From Oxyruncus cristatus (Eukaryota; Chordata; Aves; Passeriformes; Cotingidae): a DNA stretch of 64,000 nt. The notes under the pieces are model-generated. The model made no database searches. It was given only the letters and a program-made list of their open reading frames with translations, and was not told where the DNA came from. The position numbers and the translations under genes are program-made. Below, in pieces: positions 56,101 through 64,000 of this stretch. Position 1 is the stretch's first letter, and each line of letters begins with the position of its first letter. The stretch is taken from NCBI GenBank assembly GCA_013399855.1, contig VXAY01002187.1, positions 88,326 to 152,325 of the forward strand, written 5' to 3'.

Positions 56101-59100
56101 TCTTTTGTAAATCCTAGGCTGCAACTCCAATCCCAAAGGGAAATCATATTAAATTGGATAAATATTTCTGCACTTCTCTGTATCTCAAGACAGTTCTCAA
56201 AGTTTTGCACATATTTTCTGATAAGAAAGTAGGCACCCAAGAACCAACTGCAGGCAGTGGTTTGCCCATTCTCTCCCCTTTTTTTTTTACTTCTAAATAA
56301 GACTAAAGCTCCTACACCCCCACTCCCAAACGAACTAAAGCTATAACAGAACTGCCATAAATCATTGCCGGGGCGGGGGGGGGGCTACCAAATTAAAACC
56401 AACCAACCAAAAAACCAGCAGAGGATGTTTAAATCCAAAATAATAAATAATACTGGAATAAACTGCCACAGTTTTGCACTGACTTAGTATACTCCTTTTA
56501 AATTCTTTCATCCAATTTTCTGACTACATTCTCTCAGAAATGGGTAAAAAAGGTAAGACTTTAAACAGAATAGTGTCTAGAAATGAAGGGCTAATTACTT
56601 GCGTTTTAACTACTGAAACGCATTTCGCTGCACATTACAGAGTGGTTTAAATTGATACTAACATTAACAGCAAACTATTACTTACTATTTCCTTAAGCTG
56701 AACTTCTTAATCTCTAACTATCAAAGCAGTTAAAGAGTCGTAAACACTATGTAGTAATTCATCTGCCCAACGATTTTAATCAGCATCAACCCAAGAGTTT
56801 CCTTTTCCTCATCTCCTCTTCTCCCCTTCCTTCCCCACTAGTCAAGTATTCTCCATGTGAAAGCAACCTGCAAGAAAACTGCAAGAAAACTGAGAATGAA
56901 GGGCTAGTCCAGTGACATACTTTACATTCGGAAACCAGGAAAAAGCCTCAATGGCTGAGAAACATAATTCCTTTAAAAAACTACTGGATAGCACTACTCC
57001 TATAGAAAGGCCACTCTGTGCCTTGGTGCTCCCAAACAACAAAGAGCAGACTCTGATTGTACACACCTGATGGGTATTGATTGTGTATATATATATTATA
57101 TATATATACACATACATGGGTTTTGGTCTCATAACAATCCCTCTTAGACAAACCTCCTCACTTAATTCTCATGATTCCCAAACACTGCATTTGAGGAAGT
57201 GAACCTCCATTTATCCAGAGAAAAGCTGCACTTTACCTGTGCTGTAAAGACCTACTTCCCTGCAGTTTTAACACATCTTCAAGGAAAATCAGATCTCACG
57301 TGCTATTCACATAGACACATTTCAGTATTTGAATTTCATTTCGATGCCAGAAGAATGGAACAGGGAAGATAAGTCTGAACAGGATATTTCCTCCTGCACA
57401 GCTAGGGGGATGTTAGGGTGATATTAGGGTGAGCTGCATTAGCAGTTTACTTCGCAAATTTTAAAGCTAAAAGGTGAAACACGCTAAGCAACAAATCCTG
57501 TAAGTAACACAATTATAAGTGACAAAGTATTGGAAATATACACCCTTTTCAGAATGCAACACAATGCCTGCAAATATAAAAGAAACAAACACTTTCAGCA
57601 AGGAAAATAGCAGTGTGCTACATAATGCAAGTGGGTAAATATTCACTATTACACAGGAGATAAGCCTGTAATTTTAGGAGGTCACTTTCTAAGCCAGCTG
57701 TGTTTCAGAAGTCAAAAGACTTTCTGTATGACAGGTCCTCTTGAAAATCCAAGTAAACCATTTCAAAAAGGTTTAGTGTGAAACCACATATGCCCTCCTT
57801 GAAGGAAGCACCTGACTTAACTAGAACAATAAAAGAAGAGTCTTGCCCTTCCACTGTGTGCCTCTTCTTGTCCTGAGTGGCCTAAACTCAGGTACCATTC
57901 TACTGTGCAAGCTGCTGACATAACTGGCATTAAAAAAGATAAAAATACTTGCCATGGATTTTATGAGCTTCTGGGTCATCCACACTGATAGCAATTATCT
58001 TCCAATCTGTCTCTCCTTCATCAACAAGACCTAAAACACCCAAAACCTTCACCTGAACAATCTCACCAGAAGAACGAACCTGAAACAGAACATGTCACAA
58101 AGATTTGGAAAAGACCACAAAGAAGTTCTCCTTTACCTTACAAAAAAAGTAGTTTTACTGCATTTTTGACCAGCAGATATAGCAGTACTGCAAGACAGAT
58201 CTGCAAACCCAGCACACATGTATTTAACATTTCTAGCCTTTCTCCTACCATTACTATTCTTCAACTGTCAATCCTCTAGTCAGCATTTAAGTACATGAGA
58301 AGCTAGAAAAGATTTCCTTCCTTTTTACCCTAGTTACCCCCCAATTTCTTGACCGTCACCCCAAACTGCAAATCAAAAGTAGCTCATACTCATTTTTTAA
58401 CTTATTCCTGTCTCTTGACTCTCTACTTTTCTCAACTCATGGTCCAAATTTATCTCTTGCTGTTCCTTCCTCTAAACTCCAATATATACACATAAACACA
58501 CAGCCCTTCCACAGAAATACCAGCACAACTATTTTTCCATTATCTTAGAAACCTTCTCCCTACCAGATGATATTCTCTTTGAAACTCTTTCTGGATCCCT
58601 TGAAATTCACCTTTAGGCTCCTCACCTCAAATAATCAGTGACCACCTTCACTGAGGTCACTAATTAAATTTCCCCTTACCTAAAGAAATCCCTCTTCCAA
58701 ACTCATCCATTTCATAACCTCATTTGTGATACCACAGCATTGCTCCATTCTTCGCTGCCTCTAGATATGTACATTTTTCTTTCAGTGAGCTAAACCTTTT
58801 CTTTTGACCTACTAATGCTGTTTTCTGCACCTCTTTTTCATCCAGCCACTCTGTGACTCATAAATCTGCAACATGGCAACAGGTTCCTGTCTTCTCTAGA
58901 AGAGGATCTACTTCTGTTTGCACCCATGAGTAAACTCAAACCTACCTCCTTTGTGGGTCTGACCTTGTAATTTTAATGTGCTAAGGCTGTCATACTTCCT
59001 CATTTTTCAACAACCTGTTCATAGCTCCAATACTGCTAATAGGGGGAAAAGAAATAAATCTTTTCCTTCCCCAAAAATCTTAACTCCCTCCTACCTCACA

Positions 59101-62100
59101 CAAAATTCAATGTCCAGCCACAGAACTTCAGGATGGTGTTTTCTTATTTTCCCTTTTATCAGCTACAAAGACTTTACCAATTCTTTGCTTCCTCCTTTTT
59201 AAAAATCCTCAATTTCCTTACCTATTCCCTCCTTAGATCCTCTGTTTATACTTTCATCAGCCCCTAACACTATTACCATTTTTTTCATTTTCCATCTGAC
59301 CTTGTCTTCCAGAAGTTGTTACCAAATTATTAAGTTAACCTTGATAAATTAAATTAATCCCAATAAAGACAAACCTTTGCACCTATTTCACAAACGTCAA
59401 TAGGATCATTATCCCCACAACATCCTGTAATGCTATCCGTGTGGTTTGGATCTTCCCAGGTCTGCCAAAGGAAAGAGAACTATCAGTTATGAACTAAACT
59501 GGAATCGTAACTTGTCTTACCACTAGATTACTAAGATTAATAAAAACATCAATAAAAACATCAGCTTTCTGAGAAAAGGCTTGCTCAACGGGCGAAGAAA
59601 AAAACAAACAAACAGCCAATGGACTGACGTTGAGTAACTCACACTCAGGACAAGTAACATGAGGATTACTGAGGACACAGAAACAAAAATATTAACTGCA
59701 TCCATGACTCAACAGATACACTTTACCCAATTGCAGTGATTAAGGCACCAGAGGACCCTGAATACGGATTTTTCTAGTTACTAGTGATTATGGGATCAAG
59801 CTAGGACATCTTACAATTACATTTTCATTATACTCTTCAAATACCATGACACTAACATACATTGTTTTCAAAAACATGGAGGCTTTGAGCTAACCACCCT
59901 CCTAGGCATGGATTTGTCAGAACCCAACAAGCTTTTTAAAGTTTTCAGATTTGGGTATGAAGTATTTCTTAATATTTTGAGATGTGTACATTCCCAAGAA
60001 CAGTGAACCGCTTAAGACCAAAGAAGCTTCTCCAAGGGCAAGTTTAAACCCCTGCTCTTAGCACTGTACAAGCAAGGAATCTTAGCCAAGTTATACTAAT
60101 TTAATTACTAAAACAGTACTTGTTCTTACTCTTACTGGCAAGTAATGAGTAACTCATTCTATGGTTGAGAAGCTTTTCTGTTAACAATTTTAAGTCCAAT
60201 GAAGTTTTGCTGAAAAGATTTTAGAAAGCCTTTTTTTTTTTTCCCAAGGAGCTATGCTGTTAGCTCCTGCTGTCCATGATCATAACTCCACCTCAAAATT
60301 GTTTATTTTTCCAATACTCTTCCAAAGGGCTTTTTATTTAAGGCTACATTGTATCAGTATAACTTTTCTGCCCAATTTCACCTCTTCACCTCTAGGTTAA
60401 AAGGAAAGCTCACTGGCTGTTCTCTGGACAGCAGAGCAGCTTCTGCTATGACAGCAAATATTCTAATACATTAAAAAATAAAAATTACAATTATTTCCAG
60501 CCCTCTCCGTTTTCAGGGCTCAATGTTCAGTGCTTATACAGTTAAGTGTAAAGAAAATAAACCACTCTTCAAGCTCCATCATATTCTTCAGTTCTAATTT
60601 AAGTCCAATAGGTTATTCACAGACATGAAAAAAGCTTAAAACTTTTCATTACACTCAAAATTTCATCCATTAATTGGGCTTTTCAAGGCTCCAAGTTTTG
60701 AATGCATCCTGATCAGTAAAGTCTCACAGTTCAGAGAAAAGTTAAGTAAGGCAGTTGAGGTTTAATCTAAAAAAGAACAGCCCTTGTGTTCTTTGCTAAA
60801 GATATTAAGAAATCCCAATTAAAATTTATGCTGCAGCACATGAAAATCCTAAATGAGTTTAAAAATGCCTTGTTTAAGCAGGAAAGAGCTACTTGACAAA
60901 GTATTCTTGAATGGCAGACCATGACAGTTCAAGCCTGTCACTACAGCACAGAGACAGACTACAGACTTGAGATTTCTTGACCATTTAACTCCTTCCTGAA
61001 ACACAGCTCAGATTTAGTTCCACACCCAAATTCTGATAAAAATTTATGGACACAATAAAGTTCAACATAAAAAAAAAATCCTAATTTACAAATCTATCCA
61101 AGAGAAGCAACCCTCTTGCAGCTGATTTGCATTCAGGCAGCATCCAAGATTTACAAGGCAATTTACACAGAAGACAGAAAACTTTCACCATTATAACAAA
61201 AATGTTACCTGTGGGAGGGCACCATAATTCCATATATAACCCTTGTGAGGAAAGATATTTGCCACATATCGAAGCTTCCCTTTCTTTATATCTTGTTTAA
61301 TGGGATTCAACGGCTCCTCAGTGGCAATCTAAGCAGATCGTGAAAAAGGGCGGGGGTGGAGAGGGGGAGAGAGAGAGAAGGAGAATGATAAAATGGAAAG
61401 CAATTCATTCCATACCCAACCAGTTAGAAAAATCCATCTGGCAGGCACATGCTTGTGGTTTGAGAATTATTAAAAGTACAATAGCCTCAGTCTGAATCTC
61501 AAGGGTCATATTCAAAAAGCAGCTTATTAAGGTTTTAAATAATGCTGTAAAGTGTGCAAGAAAAAAAATGAAATCCAGAAGAGAAAGTAATAAATTTATA
61601 AGGAGACTGTCATGGTCAAACATAAATACTGAAAGGAACTTAAGTCAGAAGCTCTTGCACTTTAGAGTACAAGTTCAACAGACATGCAAATGGTGGCACA
61701 AGTTCTTCTGACAACAGGGACTTTGACACTCAGAGAGGAAATGTTCCATGTTCTTCTTGCCCTCTCTTCCTTGCTCTCCTATTGCAAACATCCTTTATTT
61801 CCAACACCTTTCAGCATACAAATTCTTTTTAGTGAGCACAAATTCTCCACAGTCACCAAATGCCGACTTAACACAGATTTGGAACAAATTAAGCTGGCAT
61901 TAGAAGAGAGCATTCTTAATCCCAAAGAAGTACTCTCAGAAGGACAGAAGCTGAACAGTATCATCATTCCCAAAACCTCAACTACAAACCCACTGCCATA
62001 CGAATTACCTACCATGGCTATTTCACCGTAACCATCCTTTTGACACTACACACCACAGTCCAATCCATGTTAGCTTGGCTCTTGCTTACAAACACTCATC

Positions 62101-63809
62101 TGAATGGCAAAACATTGGTTACCAGCTGAAGTGGTTATACTGGCACAGGTGGTGCACAGCTTCCATGCATAAGAATACATCCCTTAGCCCATATTCATTT
62201 TACATCCCTGTCATTTACCTAAAGCACCTCTCTCACTTTGGTTACAAAGCCATCCCCAAGGAGTTCTACCTTTTTGAACCACAGCAACCTGTCAATAAAG
62301 AGGACATACTTATTCCACAAGTAAACCCTCCCCAAGAGTTCAGATGATGGTTCACACATTCTGGTTTCACACTGAATTCTACTTGCTTCTGGTCACAACT
62401 TAACAGTGAAGACCTTAAATATGCCACCTGGGACACTGACAGAAGTAGAGCTCAGAAATGGACACTGAGACAAAGACGAGTGACTGCCAGCAGCAGACAA
62501 AAGTTTCATGAAAAGCCCCTTTAGTAAAATCAAGGGAAGAACAACAGAAATACAACAAGGTGATGAGCAGAAGAGGTTACTGGGGAGGTAACAGTCGGTA
62601 ACATTCACTCTAAGGCAAGGTTTAATTTCCTACAATCTCCATTCACAAGAGGGAATCTCAGCACAGAGATACAGGCAAGGTATTAGCAGGTTACCACAGT
62701 CTGGACTGAAGGAGTGGCAGGACACAATGGCATGGCAAGACAACTGCCTTAAAAACTGATGCAGGAAATTTCAGGTATATTAGAAGTTAAACGTTAGAGA
62801 ACTACATCTAGTCTCCTCTATCAAGCCGGAAGAGTGTAAACACCACAGATTTCTGAACCTAACAGGACAGTAAACTTTTCCAACCCTGACATAATGTGCC
62901 AACAGAAGAGGAAGGAGAGAACGTGAGCTTTAGGCAAAGAGTTCAAGTAGAATTGTCAAAGGAAAACTCTATGAAAGAAAACGCAGCTTCCACAATAAAT
63001 CATCAGTTTAAAATACAAGGTAAATATCTAAGGTAACCCTGGTTGCAGAATAACAACCGTGATAGTAGACACAGTTCAAAATAATTTTCTGTCATCAGGG
63101 AGAGAACAAAATTATGAAATATCAGGTTGGGGAGGTTCTTTGGTATTATTTTCAATAATTAAAATAGTTAACAGCCTAACCACAAGCTTCCTTTAAAGCA
63201 GCTGGGAAACATCCCTAAGATTAATAAAAGTGTTCAGAAAGATAAGACATATCCTGGTGAGATGTGTTGTTTCACAAACACTACAGATGAAGCTCTATTT
63301 GTAAAATATCTCCCTGCAGGAGATATTTTCAATCAGTGAGGTCCCCAAGTAATTTTTTTTTTTTGTCACAAGGAAATGCTTTTTTATTTGCAACTCCATT
63401 TGTCAGGATTTGGCCTAGCATACTATACAATGGAAATGATGAATTAAATCCTGAGTGGAATGCTCCATAAGCAAGAAAATGTAAGACTAAAATGCTGGAC
63501 AACATCCTCAAAGTCAGCACTTCAGGACTCTGCTGCAGGTATGTTGCACCCTCCAGTCAGAGGATTGTAAAGAAGACACTTTTTATAACTGCAAGGAAAG
63601 TGTCTGTATGCACGACTTCAAATCAGTTTTCTGAAAGAGAAGATTTTATGTGTAAAGAGTAATCCACACTGTGATTAAACTCAGACTATTGGAAGCCACT
63701 GCATTGTCATAACTTCCATAAATACCTATATAATCAAGGTCTTTTTCCTAATTACCTCCATTTTTGCATTAGTCCAACGAGGCACTTCTACAATCATATT
63801 ATATAGGAC
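41090..63809 (-). CDS. PPA2: PPA2, mitochondrial inorganic pyrophosphatase, 3' nine coding exons (5' exons beyond the window)
   Basis: PPA2 is a soluble family I inorganic pyrophosphatase of the mitochondrial matrix that hydrolyses pyrophosphate to two phosphates using Mg2+. Joined in transcript order, the exons are 63809-63756, 61328-61209, 59461-59375, 58079-57953, 50371-50244, 48460-48375, 46826-46757, 42195-42156 and 41118-41090. They total 741 nt, an open frame of 246 residues plus TAA, close to the same portion of the 334-residue human protein. Residues equivalent to the yeast IPP1 active site are all present: E, K, E in [14 protein letters not shown] in GKLR; both Tyr of GYIWNY; the Asp triad of [11 protein letters not shown] of VDEGETDWK; and Y, K of LYK. 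Adjacency to TET2 favours PPA2 over the cytosolic paralogue PPA1. The mitochondrial presequence should lie beyond 64 kb and was not seen. One intron is GC-AG. Confidence 0.95.
41119..42155 (-). other. PPA2: PPA2 last intron
   Basis: About 1.0 kb. The donor gtacct is weak and the acceptor tttag is good. No repeat was recognised. Reading through the donor meets an in-frame TGA at 42100-42102 (+ coordinates). Confidence 0.75.
42156..42195 (-). CDS. PPA2: PPA2 penultimate coding exon (40 nt)
   Basis: A tiny exon, [13 protein letters not shown] plus one base, preceded by a run of 14 T and tag. It enters in phase 0 and leaves in phase 1, exactly linking the exons on either side. The sequence is poorly conserved, as is this tail in human PPA2 (SSSPNKESNEEEQ). 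The weak donor gtacct is the main doubt. Confidence 0.75.
42567..42581 (+). repeat. (AC)n microsatellite
   Basis: Seven AC units plus one base, inside a PPA2 intron. Confidence 0.9.
43018..43115 (+). mobile_element. MIR-like SINE relic in a PPA2 intron
   Basis: The order 'ttatgtgactggtctgaaag', 'gatgtaccagtatgacaaat', 'gtaacccaggtctcccaggt' and 'catatcaccagactatctc' parallels the MIR core: ttaagtgacttGCCCAAGG, then a gggaattgAACCCAGGTCTCC block, then a ccAGtgctcTatCc tail. The 'aacccaggtctcc' part is especially characteristic. It is diverged. Confidence 0.6.
44750..44816. other. Assembly gap (67 N)
   Basis: A run of N follows a poly(A) stretch (44736-44749). The true length is unknown. It falls inside a PPA2 intron, so no coding sequence appears to be lost. 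Confidence 0.99.
46757..46826 (-). CDS. PPA2: PPA2 exon '[10 protein letters not shown]'
   Basis: 70 nt. Acceptor tttcatttttcag is followed by c, completing Cys, then [20 protein letters not shown] and VQL, then donor gtaagg. It aligns with human [20 protein letters not shown]. The Asp of SDSPF is Gly here. Confidence 0.93.
46827..48374 (-). other. PPA2: PPA2 intron
   Basis: 1.5 kb, donor gtaggt and acceptor ttcag. The open frame at 47910-48176 (-) has no similarity to pyrophosphatase and is treated as chance. Confidence 0.88.
48375..48460 (-). CDS. PPA2: PPA2 exon '[18 protein letters not shown]'
   Basis: 86 nt between acceptor actag and donor gtaggt, in phase 0 to phase 2. It reads [20 protein letters not shown] then KADGGTIN plus tg, against human [20 protein letters not shown]. 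Confidence 0.95.
48461..50243 (-). other. PPA2: PPA2 intron
   Basis: 1.8 kb, donor gtgaag and acceptor actag. No repeat or other exon was recognised. Confidence 0.88.
50244..50371 (-). CDS. PPA2: PPA2 exon with the LYK active-site motif
   Basis: 128 nt: (D)[19 protein letters not shown], then [20 protein letters not shown] and KDK, nearly identical to human. The Tyr-Lys pair of RLYK corresponds to yeast Y192 and K193, which bind phosphate. The acceptor is aacctacag and the donor gtgaag. Confidence 0.97.
56370..56384 (+). repeat. G homopolymer
   Basis: Four G, one C, ten G. Confidence 0.9.
57082..57112. repeat. Perfect TA-rich palindrome
   Basis: Fifteen-base arms (tgtgtatatatatat and atatatatatacaca) around one central T. 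It is a potential cruciform or an expandable AT repeat in a PPA2 intron. Confidence 0.9.
57953..58079 (-). CDS. PPA2: PPA2 exon with the DEGETDWK active-site motif
   Basis: 127 nt: [20 protein letters not shown], then [20 protein letters not shown], then IH plus one base of Asp. The residues D, D, K of VDEGETDWK match yeast D147, D152 and K154 (metal and pyrophosphate binding). The acceptor is ctgtttcag. The downstream donor is GC (gcaagt); the nearest GT alternative, seven bases on, would break the frame. Confidence 0.97.
58080..59374 (-). other. PPA2: PPA2 intron
   Basis: 1.3 kb, donor gtttgt and acceptor tttcag. The + strand is C/T-rich over much of it. No repeat family was recognised. 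Confidence 0.88.
59375..59461 (-). CDS. PPA2: PPA2 exon with the pyrophosphatase signature GDNDPIDV
   Basis: 87 nt, exactly 29 codons, starting [20 protein letters not shown] and ending [16 protein letters not shown] is the family I inorganic pyrophosphatase signature, with three metal-binding Asp residues (yeast D115, D117, D120). The acceptor is tttggcag and the donor gtttgt. Confidence 0.98.
59462..61208 (-). other. PPA2: PPA2 intron
   Basis: 1.7 kb, donor gtaaca and acceptor ggcag. AT-rich, with no repeat family recognised. Confidence 0.88.
61209..61328 (-). CDS. PPA2: PPA2 exon '[20 protein letters not shown]'
   Basis: 120 nt, 40 codons: [20 protein letters not shown] then [20 protein letters not shown]. 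It carries the Arg of GKLR and the two Tyr of GYIWNY (yeast R78, Y89, Y93). The acceptor is ctgcttag and the donor gtaaca. Confidence 0.98.
61329..63755 (-). other. PPA2: PPA2 intron with a long polypyrimidine tract
   Basis: 2.4 kb, donor gtaatt. On the - strand the last 60 bases before the acceptor are almost pure C/T, from the GA-rich + strand block at 61346-61384. Open frames on the opposite strand at 61684-62031 and 62075-62347 are in different frames, lack recognisable domains and are not called as genes. Confidence 0.88.
61346..61384 (+). repeat. GA-rich tract (CT-rich on the PPA2 strand)
   Basis: Purine-rich simple sequence (gagagagagagaa core) just upstream, in transcript terms, of a PPA2 acceptor. 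It may act as an extended polypyrimidine tract. Confidence 0.85.
63756..63809 (-). CDS. PPA2: PPA2 exon '[14 protein letters not shown]', first visible exon
   Basis: 54 nt, 18 codons: [18 protein letters not shown]. It contains the Glu, Lys and Glu equivalent to yeast E48, K56 and E58. The acceptor is tttgttttag and the donor gtaatt. Earlier exons, including the N-terminal mitochondrial targeting sequence, lie upstream of the window on this strand. Confidence 0.97.
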
Positions 63810-64000
63810 CTAAAACAAAAAAACAGTGTCAGAACTGAAAATAAATTCCTCTTGGCAATTAGTATTTTACAGTAACACAAATTCTCTCCTCTGCATTCAG
63901 CAGCAACATGCATCACATTTCTCTGTTCCAGCTGCTCTTACTTGTACAATTCATTTAGTTCCACACAATGGTATCCAACCTCCTTGGTTCATCCTTTCCC
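63810..64000 (-). other. PPA2: PPA2 intron, upstream part truncated by the window end
   Basis: This ends in a good acceptor (tgtttttttgttttag on the - strand). Nothing else was recognised. Confidence 0.85.

Larger units (their letters stand above)
50372..57952 (-). other. PPA2: PPA2 large intron, GC-AG type, with ambiguous base
   Basis: 7.6 kb, the longest intron seen here. Its 5' splice site on the - strand is gcaagt and not GT; the 3' end is a normal cag. A single N lies at 50404, right after an A run (50386-50403) that is the U-rich tract next to the acceptor. A G homopolymer is at 56375-56384 and a TA palindrome at 57082-57112. No internal exon was recognised. Confidence 0.88.

Noticed and set aside
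57411..57432. Two TTAGGGTG-like units suggesting interstitial telomere repeat
   Set aside because: Only two imperfect copies separated by other bases; not a telomeric array.
61684..62347. Two neighbouring open frames (115 and 90 codons) on the + strand inside a PPA2 intron
   Set aside because: They lie in different frames, have no recognisable domain, and lie antisense to a well-defined intron. Their length is within chance for this base composition.

Overview
The window looks like nuclear DNA from an amniote, most probably a bird. It has interrupted genes with GT-AG introns and a low repeat load. The recognisable interspersed repeats are 5'-truncated CR1 LINE 3' ends, plus a few very old tRNA-derived or MIR-like SINE remnants. 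There are no operons, CRISPR arrays, phage or bacterial features. The gene order is the vertebrate TET2-PPA2 neighbourhood (human 4q24), with the two genes lying tail to tail. A turtle or crocodilian cannot be excluded by eye.

Layout. (1) 1-10.3 kb: the 3' end of TET2 on the + strand. It contains the last three coding exons (2288-2425, 3848-4208, 5520-6940) and a 3'UTR of about 3.4 kb ending at a polyadenylation signal at 10289-10294. The exons carry the second half of the Fe(II)/2-oxoglutarate dioxygenase core, with both parts of the iron triad and the 2OG-binding arginine intact. The upstream exons lie outside the window. (2) 10.3-40.9 kb: about 30 kb of intergenic DNA with three CR1 fragments, SINE relics and short low-complexity tracts. 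I could support no gene here. (3) 40.9-64 kb: the 3' two-thirds of PPA2 (mitochondrial inorganic pyrophosphatase) on the - strand. I located nine coding exons by reading the reverse strand. Together they give an uninterrupted 741-nt reading frame (246 residues plus stop), from the '[14 protein letters not shown]' active-site segment to the C-terminus at 41090. The 5' exons, including the mitochondrial targeting peptide, lie beyond 64 kb.

The two genes are not a functional unit. TET2 oxidises 5-methylcytosine in the nucleus and PPA2 hydrolyses pyrophosphate in mitochondria. Their adjacency is conserved synteny.

No obviously new biological system is present. The observations most worth checking are a GC-AG intron in PPA2, two tiny terminal PPA2 coding exons (40 nt and 29 nt) with a weak intervening donor and a possible alternative C-terminus, a cluster of miR-29, miR-26, miR-22 and miR-101 seed matches in the TET2 3'UTR, and a long imperfect hairpin in the intergenic region. 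One 67-base assembly gap (44750-44816) and a single N (50404) lie in PPA2 introns.
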